From positions 1,736,001 to 1,800,000 of the forward strand of contig NZ_JAGS01000001.1 in assembly GCF_000526775.1 (NCBI RefSeq): DNA of 64,000 nucleotides, in the 5' to 3' direction. The notes below the pieces were generated by a model. It was given only the letters and a program-made list of their open reading frames with translations. It was not told where the DNA came from and ran no database searches. The stretch is from Ruminococcus albus AD2013 (lineage in GTDB: Bacteria; Bacillota; Clostridia; Oscillospirales; Ruminococcaceae). Shown one piece after another: positions 31,206-40,609 of this stretch. Position numbers and translations under genes: made by a program. How positions within the stretch are numbered: position 1 is the first letter of the stretch; the number at the start of each line of letters is the position of its first letter.

Positions 31206-33056
31206 ATGATAAACGGCAAAAAAATAATAGCCTTATGCACCTCAAGGATATATGATCCTCAGCAGCATAGCTATATAAAAAATCTGAATGAGCGACTGAA
31301 AAAGCTTGATATGTGCCTGTTCATATACGCGCTTAATATGGATCTTTACTGGAATGAGAACTTGCCCCATTCCGAAGCAGGTATTTTTGAACTCATCCCC
31401 TATGACCGCGTCGATGCCGTTGTTATCATGGACGAGAAGATAAAAAGCAAGACCGTAAGCAAAAGTATAATAGCACAAGCGCGGTCCCATTCCGTTCCCA
31501 TTATCGTGGTCGATGCGGAATATGAAGGCACTACAAATATATACTACGACTACGCGGCAGGCTTTGAAAAAGTCGTTCGCCATGTTATAGAAGATCACGG
31601 TGTGACCAGACCCCATTTTATGGCAGGATTCAAAAATAACCGTTTTTCGGAGGAACGGCTTGATTGTTTCAAACGTGTGATGAAAGAGAACGGACTGCCT
31701 TTTGATGAAAGCATGGTCAGCTACGGAGATTTCTGGGCTGTGCCTACACGCGAGGCTATGAAAAAACTCCTTGCTCGCGATGAACTTCCGCAGGCTATAA
31801 TATGCGCTAATGATATAATGGCGATAAACGTAATGGACGTACTTACCGAAGCTGATATACGCATACCCGAAGATATGATCGTTACGGGCTTTGACGGACT
31901 GCATGAGGGTGATCTTTGTTCACCGCCTCTGACTACCGCTTCATGCAGCAGCAAACAGCTTGCCGATGCAGTAACAAAAGCCATTTTAAAAAGGCTTAAC
32001 GGAGAAGACTGTGATAACATAGCCGTTGTTCCCGGATTTATGCCAAAGAAGTCCTGCGGCTGCAGCGGATATTTACCCGCCGACAATGTCACAAACAGCT
32101 TCAATATCGGTTTTTATCGTTACGAAGATGATATGCGCGTGCTGTATGAGATGTCCGTAAAAATGCAAATGTCAGATTCAATAGAAGCTGCAATATGTTG
32201 TATGCGCGATGACAAAACAGAAGAAATGTGCTGTATCATCAGCAAGAACTGTCTGGCAACAGACCGCAACTTCTTCCTTGAAGATGTGGATATGGGAGAT
32301 ATGTGCCTTATATATGAATCCTACACTTATCCGAATAAGATAAGGGATTTCGATAAGGAAGATATCGTTCCCGGTTTGGATATTCTGCTGGAAAGCGGAT
32401 ATCCGCTGATATTCAATGTTCTTGATTATATGAACAAACCTTTCGGATATACCGTATTCTCATACCACCGGTACGACATAACCGAATATTCCAAATCAGC
32501 AGGTGTTACCAACGCTTTCAATCTGGGTCTCGGCGGACTTATTACACTGCGGTATCAGCGCTTTTTATCAAACAAGATAGCACAGATGTACCTTAACGAC
32601 AATCTTACAGGTCTGTATAACCGGCAGGGATTCCAAGCCGCTATCGATAACGAACTCGAAAAACCTGCGAACTATGGCAAACAGCTGACTGCGATAATGT
32701 TTGATATAGACGGGCTTAAAGCCATAAATGACAACTTCGGACACGATGCAGGCGACAGAGCCATAGCAAAAGGCGCTTCCGCGCTGAAAGAAGCCTGCCC
32801 GCCCGACGCATATTGTGTGCGTTTCGGCGGAGATGAGATGATCGCACTGATCATAGGCGAATGTGACAGTGACACGATAATATCACGGATAAACTCCATA
32901 CTCGAAGTCAGCAGCAAGAATGAGGAATTTGAGATAAAAGCCAGCTGCGGAGCATTCTCTCAGCCTATAACACAGGATATGGAGCTCAACGATGTCATCA
33001 AGCGTGCAGACAAACATATGTATGAGATCAAAAAATCCCACAAACAGCACAGATAA
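31206..33056 (+). CDS. LacI-type periplasmic-binding-like sensor fused to GGDEF domain
   Basis: 616 residues, cytoplasmic. Same architecture as the protein at 10416-12365: a LacI/Peripla_BP_3 ligand-binding fold without a DNA-binding domain (about 1-280, YGDFWAVPTREAMKKL, AIICANDIMAINVMD, IPEDMIVTGFDG), an SCGC motif, a middle domain of about 160 residues and a C-terminal GGDEF domain. The signature reads FGGDEM rather than GGDEF; the catalytic GGDE core is kept, so activity is plausible but not assured. No RxxD I-site. It is probably a sugar-responsive cyclic di-GMP synthase. Start preceded by AAAGGTGG; strong terminator after. Confidence 0.88.
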   Translation: MINGKKIIALCTSRIYDPQQHSYIKNLNERLKKLDMCLFIYALNMDLYWNENLPHSEAGIFELIPYDRVDAVVIMDEKIKSKTVSKSIIAQARSHSVPIIVVDAEYEGTTNIYYDYAAGFEKVVRHVIEDHGVTRPHFMAGFKNNRFSEERLDCFKRVMKENGLPFDESMVSYGDFWAVPTREAMKKLLARDELPQAIICANDIMAINVMDVLTEADIRIPEDMIVTGFDGLHEGDLCSPPLTTASCSSKQLADAVTKAILKRLNGEDCDNIAVVPGFMPKKSCGCSGYLPADNVTNSFNIGFYRYEDDMRVLYEMSVKMQMSDSIEAAICCMRDDKTEEMCCIISKNCLATDRNFFLEDVDMGDMCLIYESYTYPNKIRDFDKEDIVPGLDILLESGYPLIFNVLDYMNKPFGYTVFSYHRYDITEYSKSAGVTNAFNLGLGGLITLRYQRFLSNKIAQMYLNDNLTGLYNRQGFQAAIDNELEKPANYGKQLTAIMFDIDGLKAINDNFGHDAGDRAIAKGASALKEACPPDAYCVRFGGDEMIALIIGECDSDTIISRINSILEVSSKNEEFEIKASCGAFSQPITQDMELNDVIKRADKHMYEIKKSHKQHR

Positions 33057-33059
33057 TTC

Positions 33060-33092
33060 AAGGCGTATGCATGATTAATGCATACGCCTTTT
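33060..33092. terminator. Bidirectional terminator between GGDEF genes
   Basis: Perfect 13-bp stem AAGGCGTATGCAT / ATGCATACGCCTT with a 5-base loop. Confidence 0.9.
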
Positions 33093-33140
33093 AAATCCTG
33101 AAATCTGCACCGAATAACTATATCTGTCCGCCGAACTCAT

Positions 33141-34532
33141 TCACCTGTATTTAAGTTCGGGATTGCGGCGGTAATACTCTTTTTTATCGTCATACATACG
33201 CTCATCTGCAATACGCATAGCGTTGAGTATATCTATATCTCCATCGACAAAGCATACGCCAACCGCAAAATGACCGTCTTCTTTTTCCGACTGCTCCCTG
33301 AGTCTTGCAAGTCTTGAGTCTATTTCAGCTTTATCAGCCTGCTCGACTAATATCATGAACTCATCTCCGCCTGCACGGTATATCTCGCTGTCGAAAAATA
33401 CGCTTTGCAGTATATCAGCCACCTTTTGGAGAAGCAGATCCCCCGCACCGTGTCCCTCAACATCGTTCACCTTTTTAAGACCGTTCAGATCAGTGAACAA
33501 AACGGCATATGGTGCGTTGATCGTTTTCTTTCCTGCTTTTATTTCATCTACTATATTGTTCATTGCATTTCGGTTCTTTACACCTGTCAGCATATCGATG
33601 GTGCTGAGTATCTCAAGCCTTTGCAAAAGCTGATAATTGTCGATCTCGGAAGCGATAAAGAACGTGCTCAGTTCAAGTGTCTCTTTGATCTTTACAGCAT
33701 TATCAACATTGAAATTACTGGCAAACATATATCCCAGAAGCTTTCCGTTGTGATTCAGCGGGAACATAACGATACTTTTTACACCCGCTTCATTCAGTGA
33801 ACTATGCCATACAGGATTTTTCGATCTCAGCCACTCCATATCATCTTTATCCTTGATTATTATGCAAGTGCTGTCACCGATGGTATCCTTCCATGTTTCG
33901 ACTATATCATAAAATTCATCGTTGTTGTAATTATCTATGGAATTTATCGGCGCATCTCCGCCCCTGAAAGCTTCGCACAAAGGGGTGCATCTGCGTTCAT
34001 CCTCATCAACAAGAAGTATACAGCAATAGTCTGAATCACATATACCGCGGATATCCTCTATAACTTCCTGAAAGGTCTGACGTGTATCATTCTGCCCATG
34101 GAGTTTTATACAGGTCTGAAGTACTGCGGCAGATGTATCAGCAGAAAGGGTCGCCCTCTGTTCAGCATTTACCTCCTGCGTGACCTCGTAAGAATATATA
34201 CAGTATCCGATATTTTCCTTATCGGATTCAAGAGGAAGCAGGAACATATTCAGCCAAAGTCCCATCTGCGGAAGGCTGACATAGGAATGAAGAGGCTGTC
34301 CCATAAATGCACAGCGACAGCAGAAATCTTCAAAATTCTTATTTTCCGGGAAATATTCCGAATAGGGAGAATCTGGGATAAAGGGTCGGTGCATGGCATT
34401 CATCATATCTTCATAATGAGCTTTGTTTCCCGCCGCGATGCGTATATTTCCATATTTACCGTCCGCTGTTCTCTCAACCGAAATAATACAGGTCTTACTT
34501 TTATATACAGAAAGAATGCTATCAAAATCCAT
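33141..34532 (-). CDS. PAS/GAF-GGDEF diguanylate cyclase
   Basis: 463 residues with no signal peptide or membrane segment. The N-terminal part (about 1-130) looks PAS-like (ending YCIYSYEVTQEV). A GAF-like domain covers about 140-300 (CCILLVDEDE, SIVMFPLNHNGKLLGYMFASNF), and the GGDEF domain about 305-455 has DMLTGVKNRNAM, FTDLNGLKKVND and an intact AGGDEF. No RxxD I-site. It is a soluble cyclic di-GMP synthase sensing an internal signal. It converges on the sensor-GGDEF gene through a shared terminator, making three GGDEF genes in a row here. Confidence 0.88.
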   Translation of the reverse strand: MDFDSILSVYKSKTCIISVERTADGKYGNIRIAAGNKAHYEDMMNAMHRPFIPDSPYSEYFPENKNFEDFCCRCAFMGQPLHSYVSLPQMGLWLNMFLLPLESDKENIGYCIYSYEVTQEVNAEQRATLSADTSAAVLQTCIKLHGQNDTRQTFQEVIEDIRGICDSDYCCILLVDEDERRCTPLCEAFRGGDAPINSIDNYNNDEFYDIVETWKDTIGDSTCIIIKDKDDMEWLRSKNPVWHSSLNEAGVKSIVMFPLNHNGKLLGYMFASNFNVDNAVKIKETLELSTFFIASEIDNYQLLQRLEILSTIDMLTGVKNRNAMNNIVDEIKAGKKTINAPYAVLFTDLNGLKKVNDVEGHGAGDLLLQKVADILQSVFFDSEIYRAGGDEFMILVEQADKAEIDSRLARLREQSEKEDGHFAVGVCFVDGDIDILNAMRIADERMYDDKKEYYRRNPELKYR

Positions 34533-34842
34533 AGAGCAACCTCCTATATTACTTTTATTTTATTATATCACAAATTCTGAAGTAATTCAAGAGCTGAACA
34601 TAAATTCAACATTATTTTTAAGGGTTATCCCTCTGACACACCACATTATATTCTGTAAATCGCTGTTTTGCAGTGTATCAGCGGTATAACCATATTCAGA
34701 TAAAAACGCAGCAGATGAAAATGACCCTGCCGGAACGCTTGTCCCGACAGGGTCTTGATTTTGGGGAAGTTGGGGAAAACTATATTATGCAGGTTTTACA
34801 ATACACACAAGTCATTTGGAATTAAATCATTGAGAAAACAGG
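34533..34842. other. Intergenic region between the prepilin and GGDEF genes
   Basis: Holds the prepilin terminator and the upstream region of the GGDEF gene at 33141-34532. No gene seen. Confidence 0.55.
34723..34754 (-). terminator. Terminator of the prepilin gene
   Basis: Stem GACCCTG.CGG / CCG.CAGGGTC; on the minus strand followed by ATTTTC. Confidence 0.75.
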
Positions 34843-35481
34843 TCAGTGATTATTATGATTAGCGTGTTCTATAGCAAATTCATCGGAATGACCTGCTGCA
34901 AATTTGCAGAATAACTTGGTTGCCTTTTCATCTGCATCAGCTTCTGCAAGCTGGCTGGTACCGGCTTTTGTTGCACAATATGAAATATCCAGATTTCCAT
35001 CAGGCATTATTCTGAAATGTATTTCATAAGCTACCCAGTTATGGTTTGAATGACACATAAGGTTTGTATCTTTCTTAAATACCTGCTGTTCGCGATCACC
35101 AGCGACATCTCCGCCGCGTATTCTTATTGCAGCATTCGGTTTAACATATCCATTGTCGATCAGCATCTGCATCATTTGTTTTGAAGAAGTTCTTACATCG
35201 TCCTTACCAACATAGATATAACCCCAGGATGAAGTACCGTCTGCATCAAGGTTTGTTGACCAGGGATTATATAAACTAAGATCACCATCCAAAGCGGCTG
35301 TTGACATGATTAGTTTTCCGAGATCTTTTGCTTCATTAGCATCACGGGTATTGTTTGCCTTTTCGATCAGCCTTAATAAGTTCGGAACGATTATAGCAGC
35401 TAAAGTTGCTACAATAGCCATTACTGTGATAAGTTCAACCAACGTAAAACCCTTTCGGTTCGGATTATTATATTTTTTCAT
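34843..35481 (-). CDS. Type IV prepilin-like protein
   Basis: 212 residues. After a short basic leader, the prepilin peptidase site and N-methylation motif read KGFTLVELITVMAIVATLAA, continuing into the usual hydrophobic helix with E at mature position 5. The C-terminal part is hydrophilic with a pair of Cys (near residues 143 and 169) that could form the pilin disulfide, and a His/Asn-rich tail (HANHNNH). In R. albus a pilin-like protein (CbpC) has been implicated in adhesion to cellulose, so a fibre-binding pilus role is a reasonable inference. No assembly genes are adjacent. It is divergent from a dockerin-bearing surface protein. Confidence 0.9.
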   Translation of the reverse strand: MKKYNNPNRKGFTLVELITVMAIVATLAAIIVPNLLRLIEKANNTRDANEAKDLGKLIMSTAALDGDLSLYNPWSTNLDADGTSSWGYIYVGKDDVRTSSKQMMQMLIDNGYVKPNAAIRIRGGDVAGDREQQVFKKDTNLMCHSNHNWVAYEIHFRIMPDGNLDISYCATKAGTSQLAEADADEKATKLFCKFAAGHSDEFAIEHANHNNH

Positions 35482-36153
35482 ATTAAACCACCCTTGTAAT
35501 CATTTTCTGAATTTTCCTGTTACGATCAAACCATTATCTGATCACGTTTCATCAGCCACGCCTGATGAATGCATTTGCGAAACAATTTCGGCAGTAAAAA
35601 TATTTTCTGAAAACTCTCAATATTTTCTTAGTTTCGATCAGCGAATATTTAGTTTTCTGATTATAACTATATCACTAGTTGTACCTTTTGTCAATAGAAG
35701 TTTTGTTATAAATCAATGAATGCGAATTGTGATTTAATCAATCCATCGCCAGAAATACCATATATTTCCGCGAAAACGTTTGATTTGTGATTATATAAAT
35801 GTTTTTGTTTTGTTAAACGATGTATTGTATTGAACTTATAATCTATTAACATAAGTTTTAGATTTTCTCTTTTTGCTTTGCTTGCTGTTTAAGTTTACGA
35901 AAACTAAATTTTCGTAATTGATAAATGCATTAATAAACCTATAATAATCTGTTTTATTATAAACATGATTAAAGAATGATCTGCGGCCACAAACTACGCG
36001 AGAGACATTATGATAAATTGATACAATATAAAAGGTTACTAACGCTTTATCAGCCAAAAGCAATTGACTTTCTTGGATAAATGTGGTAAAATATTAAATA
36101 TATTAATCAATCATTGTAAGACCGGAATTATTGATTTTTTAGGAGGAACTGAA
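35482..36153. other. Divergent intergenic region, prepilin and dockerin surface protein
   Basis: About 670 AT-rich bases with no credible gene. A TTCATCAG/CTGATGAA hairpin lies near 35549-35569 in the prepilin leader, and the promoter of the surface protein gene is at the other end. Confidence 0.6.
36064..36092 (+). promoter_or_regulatory. Promoter of the dockerin surface protein gene
   Basis: TTGACT, 17-bp spacer, TAAAAT. Confidence 0.7.
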
Positions 36154-38643
36154 ATGAATATAGCGTTCAAACGTATAACCGCTGCAGTTATAGCTTTGAC
36201 CATGTCCGCAGGCTCTGCACCGTCCATATGCGGCAGCTTTCAGATTTTTGAGGGGACATCGCTGACAGCTTACGCCGCTGAGGTCAACACAGCTAAGGTA
36301 TCAAATTACGATGAGCTGAAAGCAGCTATTGCAAATGAGGATATTTCAACAATAGTAGTCACCGCAGATATTGATGTGCCCTGTGACACAGTAACCAGAT
36401 CAACGGTGACCACATTACAGCTGGTCATCGACCGCAGTCTTACTATCGAAAGTGCAGAAGGCAAAAAGTTTACGATAAAACGTACTGCCGCAGAAGGCGC
36501 TAACAGCGGCAGCCTTACCTCTGTATTTGGCATAAAAGGAAACGGTACAGGCGATGGATATAACAACGTTTCCACCAATACCGTTGAAGTGGAATTGCGA
36601 AATATCATCATTGACGGCGGCGCAGTATGGAGCGAAGATGGTATAACAAATACATCTCCACACAATTCAGGTGTCAGCGGACGAGCTATGATAGATGTAT
36701 TTCAGGGCGGTGTGCTGAACCTCGGTGACGGACTTGAGCTTCGCAACTCCTCTACCACCAATTCCACTGATACCACCTGTTCTGACGGCGGCACATCTGC
36801 AAACTACGGCGGTGCTGTAAGAGTTGATTATACCAGACCTCATGGCGGCGGAACAGTCAATGTAAAAGCAGGATCAGTTATACACGATTGCTATGCAAAC
36901 GGCGGCTGGGGCGGCGCACTGGGCGCATACAACTTTGCTCATCTTAACGTTTACGGCGGAACTATATATAATTGTGCTTCAGGCCACGGCGGAGCTATCG
37001 GCTGCACATACAGAGCAGGAACTTCGAGAGATGACGCTGCTACTGTAAATATGTACGGCGGATATATCCACGACTGTTATGCAAACTACCGCGGAGGTGC
37101 GATAAATTTCGACGGAAATACCGAGAACTTTGTCCTTGGCGGCAAAATAGAGAACTGCCATGCCGACTTAGGCGGAGCTATCGCAATGAGCGACGGCACC
37201 GTAAATCTGAATCTTCCCGACGTTACATCAGGACAGCTGACTATCGAGGGATGCGGTGAGAGCAACTTTACACCTGATTATGGATACAGCGGTCTGGGAA
37301 GAACATCTTCAGGTTCATCCTCAAGCCTGAACAATACCAAAGTTGTTACAGTCTCATTTGATGGTATGCGCGGTGAAGATGACAGGTACGCTTCTCTGAC
37401 AATATACAAACAGCTTGATGACGATGGAAACTGGCAGGGTAACTCTCTGGGCGAAGCTTTCCCGGGCGACCCTGTTCAGGCAGGTTATGTTTTTGACGGT
37501 TGGTATGACAACAAAGAATACAGCGGTGTACCCGTAACTGCACAGACGGTTTTCGATAAGGATACCACACTTTACGCAAAGTGGAGAGATCACGATCATG
37601 AATGGTCATACACAGCTTATAATAATACAATAACCGCCGAATGCACCGCTGACTCTATATGCAATGTCAAAAAAGATCTTACACTTACACTTTGCGCCCC
37701 CGAATCACTTACCTACGACGGAACAGAAAAATCAGCCTATATCGATGATAACTATAACAAAGCAGCTTTTCCTGACAATTACACCATAGAATACTTCAAC
37801 GGAGATAAAAAGCTGTCCTCCGTTCCTGTTGGTGCAGGTGACTACACAGCTAAGATCAAAGTCGGGAATGCGGTAGCAAGTGTTGATTTTACTGTTGCTA
37901 AAGCCAAACTTACTGTCACCTCCGAAGGATACAGCGGAACATATGACGGTGCTGCACATGGTATCACTGTTGACACAGGCGATTCGGATGCAGAAATATA
38001 TTACGCCGAGGAAGAACTTACCAAGGATAATTATATGACCGCAGGCACCACCGAAGATCTGACATTCACAGACGCAGGCGAATACACCGTGTATTTCTAT
38101 GCTGTATCTGATAACTACGATCCCATTCCCGCAAGCGGAAGCAATACGGTGAGCATCGCAAAGTCAGAAGCTACAACTTCCGCCAAGCCTACTGCTATAG
38201 CTGATCTTAAATTCAGCGGTGAAGAACAGGTGCTTGTCACCCCCGGCTCCACCAAAGACGGAGATCTCGTTTATGCTGTAAGTGACAGCAAGGAACAGGC
38301 TCCTGATGATAAGGAATATTCCGAAGATATCCCCAAGGGAAAAGAAATCGGAACTTACTTTATCTGGTTCAAAGTTAAGGGCGATAAAAACCATTTTGAT
38401 ACTGAGGCAGAATGCATTGAAGCTGTGATCGGAGAAAGCAGATCTTCACTGGGCGATGTCAACAACGACGGCATTATAAATGTTACCGATATCACAAAGA
38501 TTGCCGCTCATGTCAAAGGCAAAAAACTGCTTAAGAATGATGAGATCATCCGTGCTGACATAAATAAGGACGGAAAGATAACAGTTACAGATATTACAAA
38601 GGTAGCCGCACACGTCAAAGGCAAAAAACTTATAAAAGGATAA
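36154..38643 (+). CDS. Large secreted repeat protein with beta-helix, InlB/MBG-type repeats and dockerin
   Basis: 829 residues from the ATG at 36154 (AGGAGG upstream; an open frame upstream of it is rejected). After a signal peptide, residues about 50-370 are Gly/Asn-rich with repeated YGG.I.(N/D)C motifs, as in right-handed parallel beta-helices. A Listeria-Bacteroides (Flg_new/InlB-B) repeat with GYVFDGWYDN...LYAKW follows at about 400-485. Two MBG/YDG-like repeats (SLTYDGTEKSA, SGTYDGAAHGI) cover about 535-680, a third related segment ends about 760, and a C-terminal dockerin follows with loops DVNNDGIINVTD and DINKDGKITVTD. No catalytic residues could be assigned, although beta-helices may be polysaccharide lyases. 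Its two dockerin halves are nearly identical to each other and unlike the others in this window. Confidence 0.85.
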   Translation: MNIAFKRITAAVIALTMSAGSAPSICGSFQIFEGTSLTAYAAEVNTAKVSNYDELKAAIANEDISTIVVTADIDVPCDTVTRSTVTTLQLVIDRSLTIESAEGKKFTIKRTAAEGANSGSLTSVFGIKGNGTGDGYNNVSTNTVEVELRNIIIDGGAVWSEDGITNTSPHNSGVSGRAMIDVFQGGVLNLGDGLELRNSSTTNSTDTTCSDGGTSANYGGAVRVDYTRPHGGGTVNVKAGSVIHDCYANGGWGGALGAYNFAHLNVYGGTIYNCASGHGGAIGCTYRAGTSRDDAATVNMYGGYIHDCYANYRGGAINFDGNTENFVLGGKIENCHADLGGAIAMSDGTVNLNLPDVTSGQLTIEGCGESNFTPDYGYSGLGRTSSGSSSSLNNTKVVTVSFDGMRGEDDRYASLTIYKQLDDDGNWQGNSLGEAFPGDPVQAGYVFDGWYDNKEYSGVPVTAQTVFDKDTTLYAKWRDHDHEWSYTAYNNTITAECTADSICNVKKDLTLTLCAPESLTYDGTEKSAYIDDNYNKAAFPDNYTIEYFNGDKKLSSVPVGAGDYTAKIKVGNAVASVDFTVAKAKLTVTSEGYSGTYDGAAHGITVDTGDSDAEIYYAEEELTKDNYMTAGTTEDLTFTDAGEYTVYFYAVSDNYDPIPASGSNTVSIAKSEATTSAKPTAIADLKFSGEEQVLVTPGSTKDGDLVYAVSDSKEQAPDDKEYSEDIPKGKEIGTYFIWFKVKGDKNHFDTEAECIEAVIGESRSSLGDVNNDGIINVTDITKIAAHVKGKKLLKNDEIIRADINKDGKITVTDITKVAAHVKGKKLIKG

Positions 38644-38668
38644 AACGCTATATTTTCAGTAAAAAGCA

Positions 38669-38702
38669 AGGCAGCAGTAAAAAAACACTGCTGCCTCTTT
38701 TT
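38669..38702 (+). terminator. Terminator of the dockerin surface protein gene
   Basis: Stem AGGCAGCAG / CTGCTGCCT followed by CTTTTT. Confidence 0.9.
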
Positions 38703-38740
38703 GTCACGGAATAGTCTCACAAACTGATCGGAAAACAATG

Positions 38741-38775
38741 AACAAAGTCCTGCCCGAAATGTGCAGGACTTTGTT
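38741..38775 (-). terminator. Terminator of the CE1-dockerin gene
   Basis: Perfect 13-bp stem AACAAAGTCCTGC / GCAGGACTTTGTT. Confidence 0.75.
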
Positions 38776-38812
38776 TGCCGGTAAATTATCGTTGATCTGC
38801 TTGTGTTGATCC

Positions 38813-40450
38813 TTAGTTCTGGAAAGCTATACGGAAGAAGTTGTAAAGATGAGCTCTTATACAGTTATCACCGTGGTAGCCGCCGTTTACATAGTGCCAG
38901 ATATGAGGAACACCGTTTTTATCGAAGTTGTTGTGATAGTTCTTGGGATTGTCGTAAACTACAGTATCGTCGCTTCCGCCTGTTATCATCAGGAAGTAAG
39001 GCTGATTATCAGCGCTCCAGTTGAAGGAACCTGTAACTCCGGGTGCAGGGCATATTGCACCGATATAGCCAAAGAGATCGGGTCTCTTCATGCCAATGAG
39101 GAGAGACTCACGTCCGCCCATTGAGAAGCCTGTTATAGCAGTGTTGTCCTTGCCTGTCAGAATACTGTAATTCTTCTCCATATAGGGCATAAGATCCTTG
39201 GTGAGATCGTTTATGAAGTTATCGTATGCTTGATTGTTCGTTTCGTCCATACCTGTGCAGGCTCTTAGAGTAGGACTTGAGAACACATCGGGGAATACGC
39301 AGATCATTTCCTTAGCTGCACCCTCAGCGATAGCATTGCCTATCATCTCGCGTGTATGCATTTCAGCATTTCCCTTTGTGAGCATTCTGTCGATGCCCTC
39401 ATAGTAGCCGTGCATGATGTACATTACGGGATACTGCTTGTTGGGATCATAGTTTGGAGGAAGAAGGATATTTACATCCTTCTGTCTGTTGCAGGTGGTG
39501 GAATAGTAGCTCTTCTTCTGTATCTGACCGTATGTTACGCCGCTCTTTGAACGATTTGCAGAATCAGGTTCTTTTTCAACTATGGTATTCTTTACCTTAT
39601 CGGTGAAATCCTTCATTGAAAGATGATTATTTACCACAGGGAATTCCGTGATCGCACCTACAAGATATGACTGGAGCGCAGATACATCATCTTCATCGAT
39701 AACGCCGCTCTGATCTATATCTGCATTAGTCTCTGCGGTCTTGTTAATAAATCCTCTTATCATACCTCTCTTCAGTTCGATAAGGTCAAGTACCGTAATA
39801 TCACCGTCTAGGTCGATGTCACCTCTTCTTGGACCCTTGCTGATTACTACTTTTGATGTAGGTCCGTCGATCTTTGTTCCTGCAGGAGCAGCAATGATCT
39901 CATCAACATAGAAGTCGCAGGTCTCCTCAGTAGTCTCAACTACCAGTACGAGATCGGAAGCCCCTGCGGGGATAGTGTATTCCGCATTATAGAGCTGAAC
40001 GAACTCGCCGCGGTTTGCAAAAGTCTGAGCTATCTTGTCATAGCTTGCAGTGCCATTAAGGCTGTACTGGAGTGTGAGCTTGAATTCAGTAGGATCGGAA
40101 CCCGTAAGGTTTGCAAAGCAGGCACTGAATGCGTAGCTTCTTCCGGGTACGAATGTAGTGGTACTAAGGGATTTCTGTCCGCCGTTCCAGGCAGCTGTTC
40201 TTCCTGAAAGATACAGTGCTTTTGAACCCTTATACGTTGCATTGCTGCTCACAGCTGCATTACAGCTTCCTCTTGCGGACCAGTTATCTGTTCCGCTTTC
40301 AAAAGTATCATGGAAGATGTAACTGCTCTCACCTGCTGCTTCAACGGCAAGCGCGGGAGCTGTCGGCACAAGAGCCAGACAGGATGCTGCCAGTGCTGCA
40401 GATGACAGTACCGACAAAAATTTTTTCCCTATCTTTTTTGAACTTGACAT
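38813..40450 (-). CDS. CBM22-dockerin-CE1 esterase
   Basis: 545 residues from the ATG at 40450 (GGAGGAA box 5 bases upstream). Signal peptide; CBM22-like module (about 40-185, DTFESGTDNWSARG ... FYVDEI); internal dockerin (about 210-265, loops DIDLDGDITVLD and DIDQSGVIDEDD); C-terminal CE1 (esterase D-like) domain. The nucleophile is the Ser of GFSMGGRES; the acid is probably in TGGSDDTVVYD and the base His in GGYHGDN. CE1 enzymes remove feruloyl or acetyl groups from xylan, opening it to the GH43 enzymes in this cluster. The dockerin has the swapped half order. It is downstream of the GH43 gene at 40610 on the same strand, 160 bases away. Confidence 0.92.
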   Translation of the reverse strand: MSSSKKIGKKFLSVLSSAALAASCLALVPTAPALAVEAAGESSYIFHDTFESGTDNWSARGSCNAAVSSNATYKGSKALYLSGRTAAWNGGQKSLSTTTFVPGRSYAFSACFANLTGSDPTEFKLTLQYSLNGTASYDKIAQTFANRGEFVQLYNAEYTIPAGASDLVLVVETTEETCDFYVDEIIAAPAGTKIDGPTSKVVISKGPRRGDIDLDGDITVLDLIELKRGMIRGFINKTAETNADIDQSGVIDEDDVSALQSYLVGAITEFPVVNNHLSMKDFTDKVKNTIVEKEPDSANRSKSGVTYGQIQKKSYYSTTCNRQKDVNILLPPNYDPNKQYPVMYIMHGYYEGIDRMLTKGNAEMHTREMIGNAIAEGAAKEMICVFPDVFSSPTLRACTGMDETNNQAYDNFINDLTKDLMPYMEKNYSILTGKDNTAITGFSMGGRESLLIGMKRPDLFGYIGAICPAPGVTGSFNWSADNQPYFLMITGGSDDTVVYDNPKNYHNNFDKNGVPHIWHYVNGGYHGDNCIRAHLYNFFRIAFQN

Positions 40451-40609
40451 AAAATTTCCTCCGTTCTGATCTGGTGTGCTATAGATCATAGATTTGTTCT
40501 TCTATTCTAAAAAGTGCCGATATACGGAACTTTATAGACCATATTAATTATTGCCGAGTGATCTACGGAGCAGGATCTTTATCTCGGCTGAATGCTTACA
40601 GGGCACTTA

